A DNA stretch of 19,158 nucleotides from a bacterium (GTDB lineage Bacteria; Cyanobacteriota; Vampirovibrionia; Obscuribacterales; Obscuribacteraceae): the NCBI GenBank assembly GCA_030431355.1, contig JAUIJG010000040.1, forward strand, positions 1 to 19,158, given 5' to 3'. Shown one piece after another: positions 1 to 6,967 of the stretch. The notes below the pieces were generated by a model, which had not been told where the DNA came from, searched no databases, and worked only from the letters and a program-made list of their open reading frames with translations. Each line of letters opens with the position of its first letter. Positions within the stretch are counted from its first letter, which is position 1. Made by a program: the position numbers and the translations under genes.

Positions 1-1413
1 GAAGAGCATGTTGACATAGGGTCTGGCCACGTTAACTGCTTTTCCTTTCGTAGGATATAGATGCATTCGGAAACCCGGTGCGGCGTTGACTTCAACCACA
101 CCGGAGCCATCAGCCAGGAGCGTGGCCAGATCAGGAGCAACGATATCGATGCCGACACAATCGAGTCCAATGATTCGAGCAATTCTTTCGCACATGAAGC
201 GCACTTCCGGATGAACTTCATCAGTAACATCAGTTGCTGTCCCACCGGTGCTTAAGTTGGCAGTCGATTTTAAATAGAGTATTTCGCCATCAGGCAGTAT
301 CGACTGCAGTGTCAAATTCCTGTGCTTTAGCAACCTCATTGTCATTTTGTCTACAAGTATTTTTGTAAGCTCTTTTTCATGACCGTCTCCACGGCGTGGG
401 TCTTCGTTTTTGGCTGAAATCAAGGAATCAATAGTAGAATTACCATCGCCGACGATACAAGCTGGCTCTCGCAGCGCTGCAGCAACAAAGCAACCATTGA
501 TAACCAGTACTCGAAAATCAAGTCCAGACAGACTAGCTTCGACAATCACCTGGGAACATACTTCTGCTGCTGATTTAAATGCATGTTCGAGCGCTACACG
601 TGAAGATACATGCGCAGTAATGCCTTTGCCGTGATTCCCGACTTCGGGCTTAACAGCAACAGGAAAACCGATTTCATCAGCAACTCTAAAAGCGTCTCTA
701 AGAGTGCTTACCAACGCACCTTTGGGTACAGGAACAACTGCACCTTCAAGCAATTCTTTCGTTCGAAACTTCTCATCAGCGATCTCTACTCCAAGAGCGC
801 TTGTCCTATCAGTCATAGTGGATTGAATACGTCTTTGCCTTACTCCGTAGCCTAGCTGTACGAAGCTTTTGTCGTTCAATCGTATGGATGGGATACCCCG
901 TCGATTCGACTCTTCAACGATGCTGGCTATAGATGGACCAAGCATGTCCAGCTCTCTGAGTTCCTTTAAGTGCATAATTGTCGAAGCTAAATCGAATTGA
1001 AGACCTTGAATTAGTGTGTCGACAAGTTCGACGGCTTTTCGCCCTGCGTAAAGCCCGGCGGACTCGACTCGGTATCGATAGACGACATCGTAGATGCCTT
1101 CATTCTCTGTATCGTATGTTTTGCCAAAACCCAACTCCATGCCGGCGAGGCACTGTAATTCGATAGCAACATGCTCGACAATGTGACCTGCCCAAGTACC
1201 TCTGTGCAACCGCTGGATAAATCCTCCAGGCTCACCGATAGAACATCGATGCTCTTGAAGCGAAGGTATCAGCTCGACCAGTCTACCTGTGAATCCATCA
1301 ATCTTGTCCGATGGTCTCCTCTCGAGAGCGCCGATATCAAGTGCCATGTAGATGCAGGGTTTGCGACTGTATCGATTCGGTCCTCTAAGAGCTCGCTGTG
1401 TCAGTATAATCAT
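1..1413 (-). CDS. cphA: Cyanophycin synthetase, N-terminal part (runs off left edge)
   Basis: The minus strand is open without a stop from an ATG at 1413 to base 1, giving the first 471 residues; the family is about 870 residues, so the C-terminal Mur-ligase-like half lies outside. CphA polymerises Asp and Arg, using ATP, into multi-L-arginyl-poly-L-aspartate, a cytoplasmic nitrogen reserve. Visible hallmarks are the stretch RRIQSTMTDRTSALGVEIA, which leads into the ATP-grasp domain, then VPVPKGA, the nucleotide-binding segment VAVKPEVGNHGKGI, and near the window edge VEVNAAPGFRMHLYP. An AAGGA lies six bases before the ATG and supports the start. The gene is divergent from cphB. No frameshift is visible. 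Which CphA subtype it is cannot be told without the second half. The family assignment is very secure. Confidence 0.95.
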   Translation of the reverse strand, partial: MIILTQRALRGPNRYSRKPCIYMALDIGALERRPSDKIDGFTGRLVELIPSLQEHRCSIGEPGGFIQRLHRGTWAGHIVEHVAIELQCLAGMELGFGKTYDTENEGIYDVVYRYRVESAGLYAGRKAVELVDTLIQGLQFDLASTIMHLKELRELDMLGPSIASIVEESNRRGIPSIRLNDKSFVQLGYGVRQRRIQSTMTDRTSALGVEIADEKFRTKELLEGAVVPVPKGALVSTLRDAFRVADEIGFPVAVKPEVGNHGKGITAHVSSRVALEHAFKSAAEVCSQVIVEASLSGLDFRVLVINGCFVAAALREPACIVGDGNSTIDSLISAKNEDPRRGDGHEKELTKILVDKMTMRLLKHRNLTLQSILPDGEILYLKSTANLSTGGTATDVTDEVHPEVRFMCERIARIIGLDCVGIDIVAPDLATLLADGSGVVEVNAAPGFRMHLYPTKGKAVNVARPYVNMLF

Positions 1414-1956
1414 TGTTTATCCTTGTTATTTTGCTTTCGCGAAGTCTTTGAGCTCCGAATGTGGCACTAAAATTGATACCGTATGCTTTTGATTTTGTGA
1501 TTGTCTCTTGGCTCAGGAGCCGACAGCTTCTGATAACGTTTTTATATGGTTGAACAATAGACTACCTTTCGTTGAAGGATTTCTGTACTTATCTACTAGA
1601 ACTCCTCCCAGTTCAATGGAGAACACTCTTTCCTTGATAACTGCTCGCTATTAAGTAATTGGGCTTCTCTAAACTGGCTGGTTAGTGTCGTATGAAATAC
1701 CAGTAACATTCGACGGAGTTTAATGGAGGTCAATTAATTGAGGTGAGTATCAAATTCGGTATCAGCAATAACCGAATATCGTCTAAGAACACTAATATAC
1801 TTGCGCAGGCTCCTTCAATAATGATGCTGGGGACCATGCTTAAGTCCATCTTGACGTTTGCCGTCCGGTATTACTGCAACACCAGATTCGACAACTACCT
1901 CCTGCAGGCAGTGTATCATACTAATTAATCGGTGTTCACCTTTCTCTGGACAAACC
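1414..1956. promoter_or_regulatory. Divergent cphA/cphB intergenic region
   Basis: This 543-base spacer separates the two divergent cyanophycin genes and should carry both promoters. No convincing coding sequence is seen; the short open frames inside it are atypical in composition. The clearest structure is an inverted repeat with 7-bp arms, ATTCGGT (1754-1760) and ACCGAAT (1771-1777), separated by 10 bases. It could be a regulator site or a weak hairpin. No perfect GTA-N8-TAC (NtcA-like) site was found by eye. No good -35/-10 pair stood out for either gene. Confidence 0.4.
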
Positions 1957-2796
1957 ATGGCACGAATTTTAATACCTATCGGCGGCAACGAAAAGCAGTC
2001 GCGCAATTCTGAAATCTTCAAGGAGATGATGAGGCTGGCCGGCAATAAGCAAGCCCACGTTGTGATTGTGCCTACCGCCAGTGACAAACCTGAGGAAAAG
2101 GCGAACAATTATCATCAGCTCTTATCCTCATTCGAGCCCAAGTCGATTCACGTGGTTCATATTGGTGAAAGAGCTGATGCAAGCAAGCCGGAACTAATGG
2201 AGTTTATTTCCAAAGCCAGCCTGTTTCTCTTTGGCGGTGGAGACCAGCTTCGGCTCTCATCATTGATTGGCGGTACGCGTCTTCACAAGGCTTTAATTGA
2301 GCGATACAATGAGGGCAGCTGTGTAGTTTCCGGTACATCGGCTGGTGCTGCTGTTCTTCCCGAGATAATGATCTTTCAAAACAACAACTTTCGACTTTAT
2401 AGAAAGGGTGGTATCGAGATGACTAAAGGGCTCGGATTGGTTCCGGACATGATTATCGATACCCACTTCGTTTCGAGGTCCCGAATATCTCGACTTGTCC
2501 ATGCGGTGGCCAGCAATCCGGCTCTTCTTGGATTTGGTCTCGAAGAAGACACGGGGTTGATTATAGAAGACGAATCAACGGCTCGTATTGTAGGCAGTGG
2601 CACAGTGATTGTAGTGGATGGAAGCACAATGGACCTCAATCATATTGGTTATGCTGAAAACGGGAGTCCATTTACCTTGACCAATGTTTCATATTCCGTG
2701 CTCACCGCCGGTGTAGTCTATGACATCAAAAATCGTAAAGTGCTTGATCCTGGTCCGACAGCGCCGCCGAAAAGCATGGTTCCCAAAGGAGATTGA
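1957..2796 (+). CDS. cphB: Cyanophycinase (peptidase family S51)
   Basis: Predicted 279-residue cytoplasmic serine exopeptidase that releases beta-Asp-Arg dipeptides from cyanophycin. The ATG at 1957 is preferred because the family begins with a strand like MARILIPIGGNE; an upstream in-frame TTG at 1858 would add 33 residues unlike the family. The nucleophile is Ser128 in GTSAGA. Asp168 and His170 in IIDTHF keep the same spacing from the serine (40 and 42 residues) as the catalytic residues of the characterised Synechocystis enzyme. GGGDQ with Gln96 matches the conserved substrate-site segment, and GFGLEEDTG is also typical. The length is normal. The divergent cphA shows that polymer synthesis and breakdown are encoded side by side. 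The Shine-Dalgarno sequence is weak. Confidence 0.95.
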   Translation: MARILIPIGGNEKQSRNSEIFKEMMRLAGNKQAHVVIVPTASDKPEEKANNYHQLLSSFEPKSIHVVHIGERADASKPELMEFISKASLFLFGGGDQLRLSSLIGGTRLHKALIERYNEGSCVVSGTSAGAAVLPEIMIFQNNNFRLYRKGGIEMTKGLGLVPDMIIDTHFVSRSRISRLVHAVASNPALLGFGLEEDTGLIIEDESTARIVGSGTVIVVDGSTMDLNHIGYAENGSPFTLTNVSYSVLTAGVVYDIKNRKVLDPGPTAPPKSMVPKGD

Positions 2797-3273
2797 GTAA
2801 GACAGTTTGGAAATTGCAGTTCGTAAGTGTCTGTGATCGATTCGCACTGCAGTCCGTATTTATTATGTTCAACATAGTTTCATGCTACGGCTTATGTTGT
2901 CGAGTAAGCTTCAGATAGGAGAGCTTATCCGTATTTCTATTCTGTGTCGTTGATAACACTATGCAAATAGTGAAACCACCACTATTACAGTTCAAATCTA
3001 TACAGAACCCTAATTCAAGGCAGTTGGTAAAAGATCTTGTCTAGAAGGTACTGAATGAGTCGCAAAAACTACTGGGTTTATGAACCGCCTGGTTTCTATA
3101 TACGTTTTCGAGACGATCCGAGACGATCTAAGATTAACTGGCTTATCAATTGTTACCTGAATAGTAAATATACAAATAGCTGTAACTCCTGACAGGTGCC
3201 TGTAAATCTCTAAAAGCCGGATAACCTGAGCGCAGAGTTGTAAAGGATGCGAGAGTCAATCCCTTAGTAATCG
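2797..3273. other. Long spacer between cphB and the helicase promoter
   Basis: This spacer is AT-rich and holds no long gene. A 45-codon open frame (3055-3192) is listed separately. A small inverted repeat, AATAGTG (2966-2972) and CACTATT (2980-2986), has a 7-base loop but no following T-run, so it is not a convincing terminator for cphB. A short direct repeat, GAGACGATC twice around 3110-3128, lies within the small open frame. Confidence 0.3.
3055..3192 (+). CDS. Possible small protein, 45 residues, unknown
   Basis: ATG at 3055 is preceded by AGAAGG at 3043-3048 with a six-base gap, a proper Shine-Dalgarno arrangement. The product is rich in aromatic and basic residues (starts MSRKNYWVYEPPGFYIRF) and includes two Cys residues. 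No signal peptide or membrane segment is visible and I recognise no family. A nine-base direct repeat within the frame encodes part of the RDDPRRS stretch. Such a short open frame could occur by chance; the ribosome site and protein-like composition are the only support. Confidence 0.3.
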   Translation: MSRKNYWVYEPPGFYIRFRDDPRRSKINWLINCYLNSKYTNSCNS

Positions 3274-3303
3274 TTGACATCGCCAAAAAGTCAGTGACAT
3301 AAT
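3274..3303 (+). promoter_or_regulatory. Sigma70-like promoter of the helicase gene
   Basis: A perfect -35 box TTGACA at 3274-3279 and a -10 box CATAAT (5 of 6) at 3298-3303 are separated by 18 bases. Transcription would begin near 3310, giving a leader of about 120 bases before the helicase ATG at 3430. A leader of this length would suit post-transcriptional control, as in other cold-responsive helicase genes; that role is inference. Confidence 0.6.
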
Positions 3304-3429
3304 CGCCTCTCAAACATTAACAGAGATTCTTACTCAGCCTTCCCATAACACTTGCTGATTTTGCGCCTTCTGCAGCACGCATGTTAGACGCAGTTGGAAA
3401 AAGGATCGACGTCTACATCAGGTATTTTT

Positions 3430-4875
3430 ATGAAATTTGTCGATCTAGGGCTATCGGAGAGAATTGTCTCTTCATTAACAACGCTGGGTTTTGAGAAACC
3501 CACTGAAATCCAGGGCAAGGCTATTCCCGCGATTTTTAGCGGTAGAGACATCATGGCTTCGGCTGAAACAGGTTCTGGCAAAACTGCAGCTTATGCGCTT
3601 CCGATTATTCAGGAGATAGGAAGGCAAAACAGCAAAGGCAAGAAAACAGTTCAAGCCCTCATACTCGTACCGACTCGAGAGCTAGCTATTCAGGTACATG
3701 AGCAGTTTAAGCGTTTCTCTCTGAATTCTGGAATTCGTACTGCCTGTATATATGGTGGCACCCGTTTTGAAAGACAAACACGAAATCTAGAAAGAGGAGT
3801 GGACATAATTGTCGCTACGCCCGGAAGATTAATTGATCACATTAATCGCGGCAATGCCGATCTGGCTAGCGCAGGAATGCTTGTTCTTGATGAAGCCGAT
3901 AGAATGCTAGACATGGGCTTCATGCCCCAGGTGCGTCAGATCGTCAAAAAGATGACTAATCGTCGTCAGACTTTGATGTTCTCTGCCACCATAAGTAAAG
4001 GCATTGTGTCAGCAGCAGAAGAGTTCCTTGCTAAGCCAGTAACCATTCGTGTTAGCACAAATCGTGTTGAACCCAAGAACATAGTTCAAAAAGTATTTCT
4101 TGTAGCCGAATCAGAAAAAGAAGAGTTATTGATAAAGCTGATCAAGGATCAATCTGACGTGAATTCAGTTTTGGTATTTGCCAGGACTCGTGCTAAAGCG
4201 ACCAGGATTCGCAAGAAGTTGTGTGCAGCAGATGTGCCAGCTGAGGAGATTCATGGCAATATTTCCCAAAACAAACGAGAAAAGACTCTGTTGCGTTACC
4301 GAAAAGGAGAGTTCTCTGTTCTTGTTGCTACTGATGTAGCGGCAAGGGGGCTCGACGTTCCGGAAATTAGTCATGTCGTTAACTATGATCTTCCGGACCA
4401 AGCAGAAGACTATGTCCATCGCATAGGCAGAACTGGTCGAGCAGGACGTTCTGGTATTGCTTATTCATTCGTCTGTTCAAACCAACGCCATCTAGTCAAA
4501 GATATTGAAAAGATAATGGGTAGAGGGCTTATTGCTGGTGGAGACCGTTCCAATTCCAAATCTAAGCCGAAAGAAAGCAATCAGAACGCAAAACCGACAC
4601 AACAGCAAACTAAGTGTAAAGCTCGTCCTGCCAGGTCTAATTCAACTAGTAGTTCAAAATCCGATGCCACCAGTTCCAAAACCCGGCGCCCTGGAGACAA
4701 GTTCGGTGCTGCTAAATCCAAGACCCGGCGGTCAAAGTCCAAGTCTCATAACGGCCAAGCACAATCCGATAGTAACCGGATTGTGGAAATTGATCCTAGA
4801 TCTAAGTCGAGTCGTTCCAAAAGACGAAGACGTGGCCGAGTTAAAGAATACTGCAGTGAGCTAAAGGCTAGATAG
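3430..4875 (+). CDS. DEAD-box ATP-dependent RNA helicase, RhlE-like, with basic tail
   Basis: A 481-residue helicase that unwinds or remodels RNA in the cytoplasm. In order: Q-motif Gln28 in EIQGKAIP, Walker A AETGSGKT (45-52), PTRELAIQ (81-88), ATPGR, DEAD (154-157) followed by RMLDMGF, which is typical of the RhlE group, SAT (185-187), VATDVAARGLDVPE (motif V) and HRIGRTGR (330-337). Residues from about 372 to the end form a low-complexity Ser/Lys/Arg/Gln tail with repeated KTRR units, probably an RNA-binding tail. ATG 3430 is chosen because MKFVDLGLSE is the normal family start; a TTG at 3394 would add 12 residues. It has its own promoter. The two RRM protein genes a little further on suggest a shared RNA-remodelling role. 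Cold induction is plausible but not shown. Confidence 0.93.
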   Translation: MKFVDLGLSERIVSSLTTLGFEKPTEIQGKAIPAIFSGRDIMASAETGSGKTAAYALPIIQEIGRQNSKGKKTVQALILVPTRELAIQVHEQFKRFSLNSGIRTACIYGGTRFERQTRNLERGVDIIVATPGRLIDHINRGNADLASAGMLVLDEADRMLDMGFMPQVRQIVKKMTNRRQTLMFSATISKGIVSAAEEFLAKPVTIRVSTNRVEPKNIVQKVFLVAESEKEELLIKLIKDQSDVNSVLVFARTRAKATRIRKKLCAADVPAEEIHGNISQNKREKTLLRYRKGEFSVLVATDVAARGLDVPEISHVVNYDLPDQAEDYVHRIGRTGRAGRSGIAYSFVCSNQRHLVKDIEKIMGRGLIAGGDRSNSKSKPKESNQNAKPTQQQTKCKARPARSNSTSSSKSDATSSKTRRPGDKFGAAKSKTRRSKSKSHNGQAQSDSNRIVEIDPRSKSSRSKRRRRGRVKEYCSELKAR

Positions 4876-4878
4876 CCA

Positions 4879-5037
4879 TTGCCCTTCGAAATTGAACACC
4901 TACCCTTACTTCCCACCATTATAGTTGGACTTTCGTTTGAAGTTGAAGAGACGAAATTTGTTTCAATTTGTCAAAATTGTAGTGCAGTCGTGAGGAGAGA
5001 GACGAGCTACTGCTTCCATTGCGAATGGTGTCAATAA
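4879..5037 (+). CDS. Possible zinc-ribbon microprotein (or read-through extension of the helicase)
   Basis: Starting one codon after the helicase UAG and in the same frame, a TTG opens a 52-codon frame ending at TAA 5035-5037. Its C-terminus reads CQNC, then ten residues, then CFHC followed by EWC. CxxC-x10-CxxC is exactly the spacing of the short bacterial zinc-ribbon domain. No ATG exists in the frame. An AAAGG lies 11 bases before the TTG, so initiation coupled to helicase termination is possible. Alternatives are stop-codon read-through giving a helicase with a zinc-ribbon tail, or a decayed 3' end of a once longer helicase gene. The pattern is clear in the sequence; that it is translated is inference. 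Confidence 0.4.
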   Translation: MPFEIEHLPLLPTIIVGLSFEVEETKFVSICQNCSAVVRRETSYCFHCEWCQ

Positions 5038-5436
5038 GAGAAGAACGAAGGCGGTGTTTGATATCAAGCACATCCCTGAACCATATTTAGTGACCTCAGA
5101 GATCTTTAGAGTGGGTTGCTCTTCCAAAACAGAAATGAATTTGGAGGCAGTAAACAGGCTCCCTTGATCAGTATTGGAGATTTCAGCAGTGATTAGGTTA
5201 CACCACCACATCCAACATCATTAGTAACCTTGGGTTGCATCAGTTTTTAGTCGTAGAAATTAAAACTCAGTAGACTCGTGGGCTATGAGTTTGACTATAT
5301 ATGGGGCCACGGCCTGGATTTCAGATCTCCTGGTTTACTGAAATTGGACTAGGTGTTTGAATTGTAGAAATAGTAATGGACAAGCGGAATTACTCTATCG
5401 CTAACAATCGTGATACGCTTGTATACGTAGCTGTAA
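5038..5436. other. Spacer without recognised gene
   Basis: About 400 bases between the zinc-ribbon frame and the hairpin before the cysteine microprotein. A minus-strand open frame (5211 to 4963, 82 codons) with one hydrophobic stretch overlaps the zinc-ribbon frame; it lacks a good ribosome site and resembles nothing I know, so it is not called. No promoter with good spacing is seen, although the cysteine microprotein should have one here. Confidence 0.3.
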
Positions 5437-5458
5437 TTCGGACTTTGTTTAGTCCGAA
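5437..5458 (+). promoter_or_regulatory. Perfect 8-bp leader hairpin before the cysteine microprotein
   Basis: TTCGGACT (5437-5444) and AGTCCGAA (5451-5458) are perfect complements around a six-base T-rich loop. The hairpin ends six bases before the AAGGAG ribosome site. There is no T-run, so it is probably not a terminator. It could stabilise the mRNA 5' end, be an operator, or control translation; the sequence does not decide between these. Confidence 0.5.
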
Positions 5459-5476
5459 GGCTTCAAGGAGATTGTT

Positions 5477-5641
5477 ATGACCATCTGTCCGATTGCGTTA
5501 GCTGTTCATTGCAAAGGATGTCCACTAGTGAAATTTTGTCCCGCAAAGTCGTTGCTGGGGGACTTTGACACTTACTTAGATGAAGCAGATGATGCTGTAC
5601 CAGATACTAGTGACATTAAATGTGACACTGAGGAGAGTTGA
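5477..5641 (+). CDS. Small cysteine-cluster protein, 54 residues
   Basis: ATG 5477 is preceded by AAGGAG with a six-base gap, a near-ideal ribosome site. The N-terminus reads MTICPIALAVHCKGCPLVKF followed by CPAKSLLGDF, with Cys4, Cys12, Cys15 and Cys21 (C-x7-C-x2-C-x5-C), each followed by or close to Pro. The C-terminal half is acidic and has one further Cys. I recall similar short ICPIALAV-type proteins in other anaerobic or environmental bacteria, but know of no assigned function. The cysteine spacing suggests a bound Fe-S cluster or zinc; this is inference. A leader hairpin lies just upstream and a strong terminator starts 47 bases after the stop, so it looks like a complete one-gene transcription unit. 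No signal peptide or membrane segment is seen. Confidence 0.75.
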   Translation: MTICPIALAVHCKGCPLVKFCPAKSLLGDFDTYLDEADDAVPDTSDIKCDTEES

Positions 5642-5688
5642 TTTTCTAAAGGTAATTTTCAATCATCGAGTAGATCATCTTGTTGTAG

Positions 5689-5725
5689 AAGAAGCCCACT
5701 TATTCAGTGGGCTTCTTTCTTTATG
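5689..5725 (+). terminator. Strong intrinsic terminator between converging genes
   Basis: AGAAGCCCACT (5690-5700) pairs perfectly with AGTGGGCTTCT (5706-5716) around loop TATTC, followed by a T-rich run (TTCTTT). It ends the cysteine microprotein transcript. Read on the other strand, the same stem is followed by a pyrimidine-rich stretch, so it may also end the RRM transcript whose gene stops at 5749. Confidence 0.9.
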
Positions 5726-5748
5726 GTTCCTGCCGGCTTGTCCAGTGG

Positions 5749-6012
5749 CTAATTTCGGGAGTTCGATTTCTGATTGCAATAATCGACAAAAATTTGTCTT
5801 CCATCGACCGAGTGATTGTTCAGCGCCGAGATTGCTGCTATTACAGCATCTTCAGTTTCCATCTCTACGAAGGCAAATCCACGTTTGCGGCCGGAGTTTC
5901 TATCCAGGGCTATATGCACGCTTGTAACTTTGCCGGATTCGGAGAAAAGTTCTTTGATATCGGACTCTTCCAAGCTAAACGGAAGATTGCCGACGAATAA
6001 TTTTGTATTCAT
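5749..6012 (-). CDS. Single-RRM RNA-binding protein (first copy)
   Basis: 87 residues forming one RNA-recognition motif with a very short tail. RNP2 is LFVGNL (5-10) and RNP1 is RKRGFAFVEM (42-51); the aromatic residues that stack on RNA bases are in place. Such single-RRM proteins are typical of cyanobacteria and relatives, where several are cold-induced and bind RNA. ATG 6012 is preceded by AAGGA with a short four-base gap. About 230 bases separate it from the upstream RRM gene, so it probably has its own promoter and a long leader containing an inverted repeat. It converges on the bidirectional terminator at 5689-5725. The family is secure; the specific RNA target is unknown. Confidence 0.92.
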   Translation of the reverse strand: MNTKLFVGNLPFSLEESDIKELFSESGKVTSVHIALDRNSGRKRGFAFVEMETEDAVIAAISALNNHSVDGRQIFVDYCNQKSNSRN

Positions 6013-6037
6013 ATGGTCCTTAAATTCTTATTTCGAA

Positions 6038-6064
6038 CTGCGGCTCTAAACATATTTTCCGCAG
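6038..6064 (-). promoter_or_regulatory. Leader inverted repeat of the first RRM gene
   Basis: CTGCGG (6038-6043) and CCGCAG (6059-6064) are perfect complements around a 15-base AU-rich loop, about 25 bases before the ATG at 6012. In the transcript this would be a GC-clamped hairpin close to the ribosome site. A role in temperature response or self-regulation is possible but untested. Confidence 0.4.
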
Positions 6065-6242
6065 AGTTAAATTCACAACTGATACGAGTATTACACAACT
6101 TTAGCCAAATAGTCTGCCTATTTCTTTTCATTTCATAATGGTTGATATCACTATTGGTACTATTGCGAAGACGCTTTCTGATGCTAGTTCTACAGGCTTT
6201 ACCGCCCGAGTACTTTGCTCTTTTGCTATGAAGCTTTGATTT

Positions 6243-6533
6243 CTAACAGAGGTAACTGTATGCGATGCTGCGTTTCCTTAAGCGTTGCTCCGGTCGGGAA
6301 AACGCAACGTGAAGTACTCTTCCGTTGTATTTCTTCTTATCCAAATACTGTAAAGCGACTTTTGCAGCAGCTTGTGTAACCATCTCCACGAATCCAAAAC
6401 CCCTGGGCCGACCAGAGTATTGGTCTGTTGGAATTCTGGTTGATATCACATCTCCGTATGGAGCGAACAGCTTTTGAAGCTCCTTTTCGGAACACTTTGT
6501 TGTTAGGTTGTTTACGAATAACTTTGTTTGCAT
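6243..6533 (-). CDS. Single-RRM RNA-binding protein (second copy)
   Basis: 96 residues, a paralogue of the RRM protein encoded just downstream. RNP2 is LFVNNL (5-10), with Asn where the other copy has Gly, and RNP1 is RPRGFGFVEM (42-51). The basic tail (EQRLRKRS) is longer than in the sister protein. ATG 6533 is chosen because it has AAAGGA five bases upstream and matches the sister start (MQTKLF versus MNTKLF); a 13-residue upstream extension is in frame but has no family match. The two copies differ clearly, so the duplication is not recent. Helicase plus two RRM proteins within 3 kb suggests joint action on structured RNA. Confidence 0.92.
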   Translation of the reverse strand: MQTKLFVNNLTTKCSEKELQKLFAPYGDVISTRIPTDQYSGRPRGFGFVEMVTQAAAKVALQYLDKKKYNGRVLHVAFSRPEQRLRKRSIAYSYLC

Positions 6534-6967
6534 AATATTCCTTTGAATTGACGGTGCATAGATGCACAGCATAATGTTTAATGGCCGATATACACTGACT
6601 TATTCAGTGCTTGGTTGCTGGTGGCACAAACTGAACTTAAAACTTTTGAGCTACAGGCTAGTAGATTTATACTAAAGACAATGCTGTCTTGATTTGTATT
6701 GCTGGGTAATCCTTCTTCTAACAAGAATTACAACAGGAGTTGCTTGGATGGCTGTGAATAGATTGAAGCCTGCCGCTTCTATTTGTATTATTGCACAGCT
6801 TGAGGAGTAAGTCCAAAATAGAGTCGTTTTCATGAGTAAGTGTCGCCGGCTTCCAACGCGAATGCATGACCAACTCATTTGTATGAACGATAGTCATAAA
6901 TCTTTTCAATTAGAATTCTGACTGCAACTGTAAGTCCAGTAACTTAGTGTTTGCAGCCGAACAGCTA
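6534..6967. other. Spacer upstream of the second RRM gene
   Basis: About 430 bases with no gene I can support. It holds the palindrome at 6554-6567, a hairpin CACTGA (6593-6598)/TCAGTG (6604-6609) and a small hairpin AAGACA (6675-6680)/TGTCTT (6685-6690). The last could be a weak minus-strand terminator for the coiled-coil gene, but it lacks a clear T-run. Two overlapping minus-strand frames of 63 and 68 codons (6672-6909) have poor ribosome sites and are not called. Confidence 0.3.
6554..6567. promoter_or_regulatory. 14-bp palindrome before the second RRM gene
   Basis: GTGCAT (6554-6559) and ATGCAC (6562-6567) are perfect arms around AG, 21 bases upstream of the RRM start at 6533. The position and symmetry suit either a dimeric regulator's operator or a small leader structure. 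Confidence 0.4.

Noticed and set aside
1510..1521. GGCTC-AG-GAGCC near-palindrome considered as a terminator
   Set aside because: The loop is too short and no T-run follows.
1815..2108. 97-codon minus-strand frame over the start of cphB
   Set aside because: It is antisense to a well-supported cyanophycinase and has no family resemblance.
4540..4830. Low-complexity Ser/Lys/Arg region considered as a possible frameshifted or foreign insert
   Set aside because: It stays in frame to the stop, and basic low-complexity tails are normal in RhlE-type helicases.
4963..5211. 82-codon minus-strand frame with a hydrophobic stretch
   Set aside because: No good ribosome site, no recognisable family, and it overlaps the zinc-ribbon frame on the other strand.
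6138..6239. 33-codon plus-strand frame between the RRM genes
   Set aside because: No ribosome site and it lies antisense in the leader of an RRM gene.
6672..6909. Two overlapping minus-strand frames of 63 and 68 codons
   Set aside because: Weak starts, implausible composition, and no promoter or family match.
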